A DNA stretch of 64,000 nucleotides, from the NCBI GenBank assembly GCA_903926465.1, contig CAIYJE010000112.1:1-64000 (forward strand), read 5' to 3'. Made by a program: the position numbers and the translations under genes. The notes below the pieces were generated by a model. The model did no database searches, had not been told where the DNA came from, and worked only from the letters and a program-made list of their open reading frames with translations. Position 1 is the stretch's first letter, and every line of letters begins with the position of its first letter. This document shows positions 52,445 to 60,973 of this stretch, in pieces. Origin of the DNA: an uncultured Planctomycetales bacterium. GTDB taxonomy: Bacteria > Planctomycetota > Planctomycetia > Isosphaerales > Isosphaeraceae.

Positions 52445-53728
52445 CTATGGAGTCCGGGTGGCCAGTTTGCGCCACTCACGCCCCAGCCGATCCCAGCCCA
52501 CCGTCTCGCAGATCGTGGCAAGCTCTTCCATGGCCTGAATCCGCTCTTCACGCTTGGCTGCTCCAGGCCGCTCGCGGTTGCGGAAAGTGACCAGCGCTTC
52601 AGGAATCGCCTGACGGGCCTTCCGGATTTTCTGGCTTTCCAAGCGATGAGCCTCTGCCTCTTCCGCCAGTCCTAGCCGCTGCTCTACACTCGCCAGCCGA
52701 TAGAGCGTATCGGGATTGAAGGGATCGGCTTTCAAGGCGGCTTCCAGAAACTCTTGAGCAGGCTTGAACTCGCCGGCATTGATGCGATCAATCCCCTGCG
52801 CTTCCAGAATCACACCATCACCGGCTTGGGCAATGCTGCCCGGCAATACGCGGATTGCCTCTGCCAGGGTCTCTGGCTGATTCCGATCCACCAGGATGCT
52901 AAGCCGCATCCGCCACGCATCGATCGAATCGGGCCGCTCTTTCAGGCACTGGGCTAGCAAGGCATCGGCGCTGGTGGTCCGCCCCAGAAGTTCTTCGGCC
53001 CGGGCAAGCCCCCGGCGCGCCTGCCAGTTGGTTGCATCGGCGGCAAGATAGCCACCCAGCACCTCAGAGACCTCTTTGGGCTCAATCCGCTCAACCAGGG
53101 CCCGCATTTGCATGTTCAAGATGGCCCCAAGTTCTTCCGGTAATGCTTGCGCGTAGGCTTGCCACAGGATATCCTGGGCCTCCGGGAGTCGTTCCTCCGT
53201 CATGTAAAGCGTGAGTAAAGACCTGGCTGCGCTTGAGACCCGGCCTGGATCGGCCGGGTGCAGGGGATCATCCTGCACGCACGTCAGGTAGGCCTGCTCG
53301 GCTTCCTGGGCGTGCTTCGAGTCTAGATACGATTGTCCCTCGATGAACGCTTCGTCCCGTTTACCGGGCCACCAGCGGGGGATTTTACTCAGTTCGCGGG
53401 CGCAGGCCAGTTTATCGCCCCTGCGGGCCAGCAACTGGGCCAGCAGCCTGCGTGCCGATCCGTACTCAGGGGATCGTCCAAGGATTGAGCGGAGCCCCGT
53501 CTCGACCTCGTCCAGCTTGCCACGACGAAAAAGACTCTCCATGGCGCCAAGCTCAGGCACCGGGCGCAGGTCGTCGATGATCCGCCAGATTCCAACCCCC
53601 ATGAGAATCAGGCCGATCAGGGTTCCCCCAAGCGTGAACCAGTTCCGCCCGCTCTGGGCAGGTGCACTGCTGGCAGCGGGGTGGCCAGTGCCGGCAACAG
53701 CAAGTGGGGACGCGGGATCCACGCTCAT
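52445..53728 (-). CDS. Membrane-anchored TPR protein (third in series)
   Basis: 427 residues. A single membrane helix at about 32-50 (GTLIGLILMGVGIWRI) follows a short cytoplasmic N-terminus. The rest is a chain of TPR-like helix pairs, for example ARRLLAQLLARRGDKLACAR, ARRGLARAEELLGRTTSADA and DTLYRLASVEQRLGLAEEAE. Its ATG overlaps the TGA of the previous TPR gene (53725-53728). TPR proteins act as protein-interaction scaffolds; the partner here is unknown. It is the last gene of a three-gene coupled set. Confidence 0.82.
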   Translation of the reverse strand: MSVDPASPLAVAGTGHPAASSAPAQSGRNWFTLGGTLIGLILMGVGIWRIIDDLRPVPELGAMESLFRRGKLDEVETGLRSILGRSPEYGSARRLLAQLLARRGDKLACARELSKIPRWWPGKRDEAFIEGQSYLDSKHAQEAEQAYLTCVQDDPLHPADPGRVSSAARSLLTLYMTEERLPEAQDILWQAYAQALPEELGAILNMQMRALVERIEPKEVSEVLGGYLAADATNWQARRGLARAEELLGRTTSADALLAQCLKERPDSIDAWRMRLSILVDRNQPETLAEAIRVLPGSIAQAGDGVILEAQGIDRINAGEFKPAQEFLEAALKADPFNPDTLYRLASVEQRLGLAEEAEAHRLESQKIRKARQAIPEALVTFRNRERPGAAKREERIQAMEELATICETVGWDRLGREWRKLATRTP

Positions 53729-55110
53729 GGTCGGTTGGCTTCAGTGAGAATTTGGCTGTTTTGTGAGAAGGAAAGGCCCTGCGAGAGTTTAGGGACCGGC
53801 CGGCCGGTTCCGGTCACTCCCCGGCCAATCTGGCGCCAGAGGGCCGCCTCGTCGGGTCTGCCCATGGCAATTCGCGAGCTTGCCAGTCGCTCACAGAGGT
53901 CTGTATGGGGGGCCACGCCCAGCGTTCTGGTGCCATTGGCTTCATCGTAGAGGTCTAGCAGGGCGGTGGAAGCCTCACGCCAGGCCGTAACCTGGTCATC
54001 GAGCAGCCGGGCCTGGTCTGGGTCTGCGAACTTCTGGGCACGCGCAAGCCGCACGAGTAGTCCGAAATCGGTGGGATCGAAGCTCTGGGCTTCTTTGTAA
54101 GACTCAGCGGCTTTCTTCCAGTCTTCGTCGATCTGAAACGCAAGACCCCGATGCCGTGCCATGACCGGGGTCATACGAAGGGCTTCGGGTACACGATCAT
54201 AAGCGGGCCGAAACAGGTCGAGGCGGCCAGCCAGGTCGAGCGCTTCTAGCCAGCCGTCCCAGGCGCGTGGGTCATTGGGATGTTCACTGGCCAGCTTTTC
54301 CAGTACGGCAATTCCTTCGTCGATCTGACTGCTTCGCACCAGCGCCAGCCCAAGCGCCTGGCGAACCGATACCGCCTCTGGTTCCGCAGCCACCACCGGC
54401 CCCATCAGCTTCACAATGGAGCCCGAGTCGGGATGAATGGCGTCTTCACGGATCAACTCCAGCAGCAACTGGGCCTGGTCACGCGGATCGGGCTCGGTTG
54501 GGAAGAGCCGAAGTGCTAGATCTCGGGCTTCACGGCGGCGGTTTTCCAGGTAATACAGGTCAAGCAGTGACCAGTTTGCCTCCGGTACACGGGCATCGCG
54601 TTTGATTGCTTCCAGCCAGGCGGTTTCAGCGGCCTCCCAGCGATTGAGCTGATAAAGCGCCTTGCCACGGTAGTAAAGTAGGGTCGCGGGCGTGGTCAAG
54701 CTCTCTAGCCCAGGGGCATCTTCACAACTGGTCATCAACTCCAGTGCTTCGGCTGTGCGGTCTGTTGGATTGATGCCTGCGGGGGTCTCGGTTTCTTCCA
54801 GAATCAGTTGGCCCAGCAAGAAGGCGGCTCGGGGATCTCGCGATGAGCGGCGGAGATGGGCCCGCAGTTCCGGTTCCGCCGTCTCGAACTGGCGATTCTT
54901 GAAAAGGTTGATGTAGCGTCTGGTGTCCAGCTCTGGGGCAGGAGCCAGCAAGAACCATGCAAGCGCAGCCAGAACCAGCACCCCCAGGACGAGGCCAAGC
55001 CCAACCAGTGAGCCACCGGTTCCGGCCAAACTGGTAGAAGGAGCACTTTCAGAACTGCCAAGCGGGGGTTCGGTAGCGCGGGGCACGGGTTGAGATTGAG
55101 GCTCTGTCAT
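53725..55110 (-). CDS. Membrane-anchored TPR protein (second in series)
   Basis: 461 residues. A Pro/Ser-rich N-terminus is followed by a membrane helix at about 33-54 (GGSLVGLGLVLGVLVLAALA). TPR-like repeats cover most of the remainder (FKNRQFETAEPELRAHLRRS, GKALYQLNRWEAAETAWLEA, KKAAESYKEAQSFDPTDFGL). ATGA overlaps join it to both neighbours. The layout of N-terminal anchor plus extracytoplasmic TPR is the same in all three genes, although sequence similarity between them looks low. Confidence 0.82.
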   Translation of the reverse strand: MTEPQSQPVPRATEPPLGSSESAPSTSLAGTGGSLVGLGLVLGVLVLAALAWFLLAPAPELDTRRYINLFKNRQFETAEPELRAHLRRSSRDPRAAFLLGQLILEETETPAGINPTDRTAEALELMTSCEDAPGLESLTTPATLLYYRGKALYQLNRWEAAETAWLEAIKRDARVPEANWSLLDLYYLENRRREARDLALRLFPTEPDPRDQAQLLLELIREDAIHPDSGSIVKLMGPVVAAEPEAVSVRQALGLALVRSSQIDEGIAVLEKLASEHPNDPRAWDGWLEALDLAGRLDLFRPAYDRVPEALRMTPVMARHRGLAFQIDEDWKKAAESYKEAQSFDPTDFGLLVRLARAQKFADPDQARLLDDQVTAWREASTALLDLYDEANGTRTLGVAPHTDLCERLASSRIAMGRPDEAALWRQIGRGVTGTGRPVPKLSQGLSFSQNSQILTEANRP

Positions 55111-56243
55111 GGCGTAGGCTTTCCAGGATCGGCAGGCATTGCCGGGCCGCTAGTTTCAGGGTTGGTAAGCTCGGCACGAACCCCCATCCCGCGTGGTGGG
55201 GCCGGTGATTCCTTTTGAACATTCTCAGAACGTAGTCGGATGGCCTCAGCTTCTTGCTGGAGCCCGAGTCGCTGGTACACCGAACGAAGACTGAAGAGGA
55301 CTTCACGTCCCTTCGGATCAAGTGAGACCGCCGTTTCCAGCGCGCTCCGGGCATCGGTCAGTCGGTTCTCGGCCAGCGCCAGTCGTCCGAGTTCTAGCCA
55401 GGCCAGGCCCAGGTCTGGTTGAACCTCTAGCGCCCGTTCCAGACATTCTCGGGCCAAGGAAAACTCGCCGCGCTGATAGTACGCCTTACCCAGCAAGGTG
55501 CGGAGAACAGGATCGCCACGGCGAGCCAGTTCGATCTGGAGCAAATCAACCACCCGGTCGGCCTGCCCCAAAGACAGCAGGTCGGTGGCAAAATTCATCC
55601 AGAGCGGAGTCCGAACTTCAACCGGTAAGGATTGCAGGTCGGGATCCAGTTTCAGAACCGCCTCATACTCGGCAACCGCAGCTTCAGGGCTCATCAGTAA
55701 GTGATGCGCATTGCCTGCCAGGCGATGTCCATCAATCTCGCCGCGTGAGATCTGGCTCAGCCGGTTTGCAACATCGAGCACATTTTCGTACTGCCGTTGG
55801 GTCAAATAAATTCCGCCCAGCACGCGCAGTCCACGGGGATCATTGGGCCACCGGTCTGCGATGGTCTGATAGGCCTCGGTTGCCTGATCTCTCTGGTTTG
55901 AGCGCAAGATGGCATAGGCGCGAACGTGAGAGTCTTCCAGATCGAGCGTACCAGCGTGCCGGTAGTAGGGCTCGGCGAGGTCCGGATAATCGAGCCGGCT
56001 CAAACAGAGGGCTGCCAGTCTCGACGCTGCTCGATCCCAGGGGCGACGGGCCAGGTGGTCCCTAGAGAATCGTAAGGCCTGTGCAAGCGCCTCAGGATCT
56101 TGGGCGTGCTGGTAAACCTTCTCGGCTCGCTCGAGCGCGGTCGATCTTGTAAAGGCCCAAAACGCGAACGATCCACCCGCCAGGATGGCCACCAAACCTA
56201 ACCAGATTCCCCCGTGTTTTCGAATCAGAATGGATGGGGTCAC
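55107..56243 (-). CDS. Membrane-anchored TPR protein (first in series)
   Basis: 378 residues starting with GTG. A signal-anchor helix lies at about 12-32 (GIWLGLVAILAGGSFAFWAF), followed by TPR repeats (AEKVYQHAQDPEALAQALRF, AEPYYRHAGTLDLEDSHVRA, ARECLERALEVQPDLGLAWL). The C-terminus is Pro-rich. It is the first of three genes linked by ATGA overlaps and follows, 165 bases downstream, the terminator-bearing DUF1559 gene, so it probably has its own promoter. Confidence 0.82.
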   Translation of the reverse strand: MTPSILIRKHGGIWLGLVAILAGGSFAFWAFTRSTALERAEKVYQHAQDPEALAQALRFSRDHLARRPWDRAASRLAALCLSRLDYPDLAEPYYRHAGTLDLEDSHVRAYAILRSNQRDQATEAYQTIADRWPNDPRGLRVLGGIYLTQRQYENVLDVANRLSQISRGEIDGHRLAGNAHHLLMSPEAAVAEYEAVLKLDPDLQSLPVEVRTPLWMNFATDLLSLGQADRVVDLLQIELARRGDPVLRTLLGKAYYQRGEFSLARECLERALEVQPDLGLAWLELGRLALAENRLTDARSALETAVSLDPKGREVLFSLRSVYQRLGLQQEAEAIRLRSENVQKESPAPPRGMGVRAELTNPETSGPAMPADPGKPTP

Positions 56244-56318
56244 ATGATCACGCGGATGAATGGAGAACTGAGAGTGGCTTCGTCATTTTCTTGACGGAAT
56301 TGTGCATCCATTCTACCC

Positions 56319-56357
56319 AAAAAAAACTCGGGGGCGAGGAGATCCCCGCCCCCGAGT
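56319..56357 (-). terminator. Rho-independent terminator of the downstream DUF1559 gene
   Basis: ACTCGGGGGCG (56327-56337) pairs perfectly with CGCCCCCGAGT (56347-56357). The A-run at 56319-56326 gives a T-run on the minus strand. It lies 51 bases beyond the stop at 56408. Confidence 0.9.
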
Positions 56358-56407
56358 CAGACTGAATTCCAGATGATCCGTACCTGCGTGGCCATATTCA
56401 GGCCAGA

Positions 56408-57493
56408 TCAAGGAGCGTAGTCGGCTGAGCTAACCACTTCGCCGCCATTGGGGGTGGCGATGGCGTACCAGGTCTGGTAGTTGATGTTGTTCTTGATGAA
56501 CTTGACCGAGCCATCACCAAACACTGCGTTCACGCCACCGGGGTGAAGTGAGCTGGCGCCGATCATGGTAATGCTGCCACGGCCATCCACGCCCACGTCG
56601 GCATAGTTGCAAGCGCGACGGTTGGGGGTTTGGGTATGGCTGTAGTTGTTACGGTCACCTTCAATCCACCATTCACCCTTCCAGAACCAGTCACGGGTCA
56701 GCCCCTTGTTCTGGCAGGCCTGGGCCTGGAGCCAGTCGGCGTACTGCTGGCCAGAGAAGGCGTCGGAGTTGAAGCCGGCCTTGTAGACCGTCATCAGTCC
56801 GTCCAGCATGGCGGCAGAGTCACCCTTGACCCATTCGGACATGACGACGGTATTGGAGGTACCGTCCTGGAAGGTCTGCATGCTAACGGTGGGCTTGAGT
56901 GCGCCGTCCCAGGTGGTGGCGATGTAGCCAGGGCCGTTCATACGCCAGTTGTTGAGGCGACGATTGAGGCCGATGTTGTTGGGGTAGTTGCTCACGCCAA
57001 CCCGTTTGCGGCTACCCTGCCAGCCCATGGCTTCAAGCTGGCCTGGGTTGGGGTCGGAAGGGCAGAGGAAGCTCTTGATCTCGTTGGTCAGAGCTGTCAT
57101 CTGGATAACACCCCAGAGACCGCCGGTACCGGAATCCACGTCTGGGGGATTGGAAACGCTTGGGCCCCACCGACTCGGTACGTTCCAGTTAATGGAGTTG
57201 TAAATGACGGTCTGCTCCATGTAGGGCAGAATCCGTGCCTGGAGAGACTGACTCTGGTTCAGGTTGCCGTTCCAGGGATCATCCACGAAGTGGGGCGGCA
57301 GCATACCGCCGTTGCCGTCGGCATAGCCGTGCAAGGCCAGACCGAGTTGCTTGAGATTGTTGACGCACTGGCTGCGTCGAGCGGCTTCACGCGCCGACTG
57401 AACGGCAGGAAGCAGCAGTGAGACCAAGACGCCGATGATCGAGATGACCACCAGCAGCTCGATCAGGGTAAAACCCTTACGAGATTTAGGCAT
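56408..57493 (-). CDS. DUF1559 prepilin-like protein, tandem copy A
   Basis: A prepilin-like exported protein of 361 residues. The signal [20 protein letters not shown] has the processing Gly and Glu at +5. The DUF1559 body ends with the H-X9-DG motif HPGGVNAVFGDGSVKF and a C-terminal SSADYAP. GAGGG lies upstream of the ATG. It is nearly identical over most of its length to the gene at 58204-59274, with differences concentrated at about residues 100-150 and 220-235. Each copy has its own terminator, so they are separate transcription units. Confidence 0.94.
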   Translation of the reverse strand: MPKSRKGFTLIELLVVISIIGVLVSLLLPAVQSAREAARRSQCVNNLKQLGLALHGYADGNGGMLPPHFVDDPWNGNLNQSQSLQARILPYMEQTVIYNSINWNVPSRWGPSVSNPPDVDSGTGGLWGVIQMTALTNEIKSFLCPSDPNPGQLEAMGWQGSRKRVGVSNYPNNIGLNRRLNNWRMNGPGYIATTWDGALKPTVSMQTFQDGTSNTVVMSEWVKGDSAAMLDGLMTVYKAGFNSDAFSGQQYADWLQAQACQNKGLTRDWFWKGEWWIEGDRNNYSHTQTPNRRACNYADVGVDGRGSITMIGASSLHPGGVNAVFGDGSVKFIKNNINYQTWYAIATPNGGEVVSSADYAP

Positions 57494-58091
57494 GAGTTGC
57501 CCTCAAAGAGAAAGAGAAAACCGAAACCGCAGAGACGCTCCGCGAATGAAGCCAAGGAAGCCGTTCAATGATCCAGAGAAACCTCGAATAAACGAGAGCC
57601 TTAACGTCTCCAGGAATCGAACTTTAATCTGAGATCCAAGATAAACCGTGTATCCGAATTCGAGGCATCTGGCTTACCGTGAATCTGCCCCGTGCCCAGT
57701 TTTATGTGTCGTTATGGATGGCAACAGAATCTTGCAGGTCACGAGATCAAAATCGTACGAGCGCAATGCGATCAGCGGGCGACATTCCGGTTTACGGAAT
57801 CTAGCTCCGAAGGGATGGCCCTTAGTCCGCGGTCTCGAGCGAACTCGATACCGGTTTGCCTGAATGATTCTCTGTTGGTCACGACCACCTTTGACTGGAG
57901 AATATGAAGAATAATTCTAAATCCATGAAAGTTCAAGGAAGTTGCCAGGAAAGTCATGATCAAGTGAGCCATGTGGGAAGTTTATTTAAACACCGTGCGT
58001 TCTGGTTTGTGGATGTCGTGAAGCGCGAATGTTGGGGTGGGTGTCAGCTTGAAATTCGAACCGATCTGCGCTGGAGCCACAGCACGAAGTC
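57494..58091. other. Intergenic region between the tandem DUF1559 genes
   Basis: About 600 bases without a supportable gene. It is AT-richer than average and should hold the promoter of copy A. The coding similarity of the two copies does not visibly extend into this region apart from the start region. Confidence 0.5.
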
Positions 58092-58135
58092 AAAAAAAAG
58101 CCTGAATTCGAGGGGTGAACCTCAAATTCAGGCTT
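58092..58135 (-). terminator. Rho-independent terminator of the upstream DUF1559 gene
   Basis: AAGCCTGAATTCGAGG (58099-58114) pairs with CCTCAAATTCAGGCTT (58120-58135) with one mismatch. The A-run at 58092-58099 gives the T-run on the minus strand. It lies about 70 bases beyond the stop at 58204. Confidence 0.87.
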
Positions 58136-58203
58136 TATGTAGATCTTGTGGAAGATGGCCGGCTGGAGAGTGCCGACCATCCACAAAACAGAGGGCGAAT
58201 TGA

Positions 58204-59274
58204 TCAGGGAGCGTAGTCGGCCGAGCTGACCACTTCGCCGCCGTTGGGGGTCGCAATGGCGTAGTAGGTCTTGTAGTTAATGGCGTTCTTGATGAACTTG
58301 ACCGAGCCGTCACCAAACACCATGTTCACGCCACCGGGGTGAAGTGAACTGGCACCCATCATGGTGATGGTGCCGCGGCCATCCACACCCACGTTGGCAT
58401 AGTTGCAGGCGCGGCGGTTGGGGGTTTGGGTGTGGCTGTAGTTGTTGCGGTCGCCTTCAATCCACCATTCCCCTTTCCAGTCCCAGTCTCGGGTCAGACC
58501 CTTGTTCTGACAGGCCTGGGCCTGCAGCCAGTCGGCGTACTGCTGGCCAGAGAAGGCGTCGGAGTTGAAGCCGGCCTGGTAAACCATGTGCAGTCCGTCG
58601 GCATCCATCGAGGTCCGGCCCTTGATCCATTCGGACATGACCACGGTGTTGGAGGTGCCGTCCTGGAAGGTCTGCAAGCTGACGGTAGGCTTGAGGGCGC
58701 CATCCCAGGTGGTGGCGATGTAGCCGGGGCCGTTCATGCGCCAGTTGTTGAGGTGGCGGTTGAGGCCGATGTTGTTGGGGTAGTTACTCACGCCAATGCG
58801 TTTGCCCTGGCCCCAGCCGATGTTGTCGATGCTGCCTGGGTTGGGGTCAGACGGGCAAAGGAAGCTCTTGATCTCGTTGGTCAGCGCGGTGGCCTGAATG
58901 GCGTCCCACAGACCATTGAACGAGCCGCCGCTGGGTGCGCTTGGGCCCCACCGGCTGGGGATATTCCAGTTGATGGCGTTGTAGATCACGGTCTGCTCCA
59001 TGTACGGCAGAATCCGTGCCTGAAGTGACTGGGTTTGGTTCAGGTTGCCGTTCCAGGGATCATCGACCAGGTGGGGCGGCAGCATACCGCCGTTGCCGTC
59101 GGCATAGCCGTGCAGGGCCAGACCGAGCTGCTTGAGATTGTTGACGCACTGGCTGCGTCGAGCGGCTTCACGAGCCGACTGCACGGCAGGAAGCAGCAGC
59201 GAGACCAAGACGCCAATGATCGAGATGACCACCAGCAGCTCGATCAGGGTAAAACCCTTGCGAGACTTGGACAT
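58204..59274 (-). CDS. DUF1559 prepilin-like protein, tandem copy B
   Basis: 356 residues from ATG 59274, where GGAG lies about nine bases upstream; an in-frame start 16 codons earlier would precede the prepilin signal. The signal is [20 protein letters not shown]. The H-X9-DG motif is HPGGVNMVFGDGSVKF. It is a tandem duplicate of the gene at 56408-57493. Such DUF1559 pairs and larger families are typical of planctomycetes, and their individual roles are not known. Confidence 0.94.
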   Translation of the reverse strand: MSKSRKGFTLIELLVVISIIGVLVSLLLPAVQSAREAARRSQCVNNLKQLGLALHGYADGNGGMLPPHLVDDPWNGNLNQTQSLQARILPYMEQTVIYNAINWNIPSRWGPSAPSGGSFNGLWDAIQATALTNEIKSFLCPSDPNPGSIDNIGWGQGKRIGVSNYPNNIGLNRHLNNWRMNGPGYIATTWDGALKPTVSLQTFQDGTSNTVVMSEWIKGRTSMDADGLHMVYQAGFNSDAFSGQQYADWLQAQACQNKGLTRDWDWKGEWWIEGDRNNYSHTQTPNRRACNYANVGVDGRGTITMMGASSLHPGGVNMVFGDGSVKFIKNAINYKTYYAIATPNGGEVVSSADYAP

Positions 59275-59465
59275 AGGATAAGAACTCCGGAACAAACGCC
59301 GAGGAAAAAAAGAATGAAACACGCAAACTACGGAACGAGCGAAAAAAAGAAAGCTCGTCCGTAGCTTGTACGTAGATTCCGGTCAGCTGTGACACGGAAA
59401 TTGATTCTTTTTGGATCGAGTGGAAGAGGAATATCTCGATCCGGGATACCAAGCAAGACTTCGAC

Positions 59466-59485
59466 AGGCCAGGATCTCCTGGCCT
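59466..59485. terminator. Palindrome after the small lipoprotein gene
   Basis: AGGCCAGGA and TCCTGGCCT form a perfect inverted repeat around TC, starting seven bases beyond the stop of the lipoprotein gene. No T-run follows on the minus strand, so it may only stabilise the mRNA end. Confidence 0.4.
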
Positions 59486-59491
59486 TTGAGA

Positions 59492-59728
59492 TCACTTCGG
59501 TGGGGCACCCTTGTCGTTTGGGTAACCGCCATCACCACCGCCGTAGCCAGATGGGCCATTTTTGGCCTTCTGAGCTTCCATGAACTCTTTCTGGCTCTTT
59601 GGTGGAGGAGCCTGGCTGCCAGCCGGCATGGAGGTGATGCTCTTGTTATTGTCTTCGGAGCAACCTGAGAGTCCCACAACCGCGGAACAAAGAACCGCAG
59701 CAGCCAGACTGAGTCGGAAAGAACGCAT
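59492..59728 (-). CDS. Small lipoprotein (78 residues)
   Basis: A short exported lipoprotein. The signal peptide ends in a lipobox (VVGLSGC), with lipidation expected on Cys23. The mature part is hydrophilic, Gly/Pro-rich (YGGGDGGYPNDKGAPPK) and probably unfolded. CAGGAG lies at good distance upstream of the ATG at 59728, which decides this start over the longer open frame. It lies directly upstream of DUF1559 copy B on the same strand and may belong with it. Small lipoproteins with similar tails commonly accompany DUF1559 genes in planctomycetes; the function is unknown. Confidence 0.85.
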   Translation of the reverse strand: MRSFRLSLAAAVLCSAVVGLSGCSEDNNKSITSMPAGSQAPPPKSQKEFMEAQKAKNGPSGYGGGDGGYPNDKGAPPK

Positions 59729-60223
59729 GATGCACTCCTGAATCATGTCAGAGGAGGAAAACGTGAGCGCACTGAGCAATCGCTGATCGTTTACCGGTGC
59801 CAACCTCACCAATGAAGGTAGTAGAACCGGACCACAAGATTGTGCAGAGCACAAACTTGTTTAAGTAAAGACGATTCAAACGATTCAAGAGAGACTAGCA
59901 CGACCACAGCACTTGAACGGCATGAATAACCTAATAGTGAGTGAGCCCAGAAAGTTTGTCAATAATATGCCGTGAACTTTTAGTGAATCTTTGATTGGGT
60001 TGGTTTTCCCCGTGGCGTTGAAGATTTTGAATGTCCACAAAACCGGTACATTTGGGCTTAATTAACAATTTGTGGCAAGAAATCTTATCCAGTTACCCAA
60101 CCCCTTCCTCTCAAAAAATAGATGCTGAGAATTTCTCGCTTAACGATTCAGTTCTAGTCGAGGCATAATGGTGCAATCGGGAATCGGAAGTTGAGTCGTA
60201 ATTTCATTCCTGAGCTTCAATAG
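59729..60223. other. AT-rich intergenic region upstream of the lipoprotein and tRNA
   Basis: About 500 bases between the leftward lipoprotein gene and the rightward tRNA. It is markedly AT-rich and holds no supportable gene. The tRNA promoter should lie in the last 60 bases, but I could not fix a -35/-10 pair. Confidence 0.5.
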
Positions 60224-60309
60224 GCCGGCGTGGCGGAACAGGCAGACGCAACGGATTTAAAATCCGTTTCTGGGTAACCAGAGTGTGGGTTCGATTCCCA
60301 CCGCCGGCA
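60224..60309 (+). tRNA. tRNA-Leu (UAA)
   Basis: An 86-base cloverleaf. Acceptor stem GCCGGCG (60224-60230) pairs with CGCCGGC (60302-60308), with discriminator A at 60309. The anticodon stem ACGGA/TCCGT encloses loop TTTAAAA with anticodon TAA at 60258-60260. A long variable arm, as expected for Leu, and the T-loop GGTTCGATTCC are present. CCA is not encoded. Confidence 0.96.
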
Positions 60310-60394
60310 TTTAGGATCCCAAGGATTGATTACTTCATCGGGCTGTTCAGCGGTGGCTCGTGTCTGGGTGGTGATTTTGGAGCGAGGATGATCT

Positions 60395-60910
60395 ATGGCC
60401 CGGCTGTTACCCAGGATTGGTCGCCTGAGCATACTCCTGGTGATTTCAGGCCAGCTCCTTGGCTCTGGGGGATCTGCCCAGGAGGTTGGGTCTCGGGGTT
60501 CGCTGGGTGGGTACGGGGGTTCGATCCTGAATATGGGAGAGGGTAAGGTTGGTGGCGGGCTGGTTCTGCCCTATGGCGGATCTTTCACCGGCTTCATGCC
60601 GTATCGCATAGCACGCGGCGGGAACCTTGGTTTTGAGGCTCGGTCGGGTGCATTCATGCCCCAAGCCCGGTCAAGTTTGAGTCTCGCCCCAATGGCAAGT
60701 GCCAGCATTTTGCCCCAGGCCAGCGGTATGGGCCGTGGTTCATCACCCCCCGCGGGAGGGGGGGTGGGGTCATCCATGAACGGGATTTCTCGCACACAAG
60801 GTTCGGCAGGTATGGGTTCTGGAGTGATGCCTCCCAACCTCGGTTACCCATTCCGGCCGCCAACCCGATTGCTTCGGCCTGGACGCCCCGGGGTTGGAAT
60901 GTCCATGTGA
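60395..60910 (+). CDS. Exported Gly/Met/Ser-rich hypothetical protein
   Basis: 171 residues with a signal peptide (RLSILLVISGQLLGSGGSAQ). The mature part is dominated by Gly, Ser, Met, Pro and Arg (GSSPPAGGGVGSSMNG, RLLRPGRPGVGMSM) with no Cys and no recognisable domain, so it is probably disordered. It lies 85 bases after the tRNA and converges with the TolC-family gene. The function is unknown. Confidence 0.65.
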   Translation: MARLLPRIGRLSILLVISGQLLGSGGSAQEVGSRGSLGGYGGSILNMGEGKVGGGLVLPYGGSFTGFMPYRIARGGNLGFEARSGAFMPQARSSLSLAPMASASILPQASGMGRGSSPPAGGGVGSSMNGISRTQGSAGMGSGVMPPNLGYPFRPPTRLLRPGRPGVGMSM

Positions 60911-60973
60911 TGTGGAGTGGCAGCGGTTCGGGCGTGGAGCAGGCTTGCCCGGGAACTTGCCTGGTCGTCGAGT

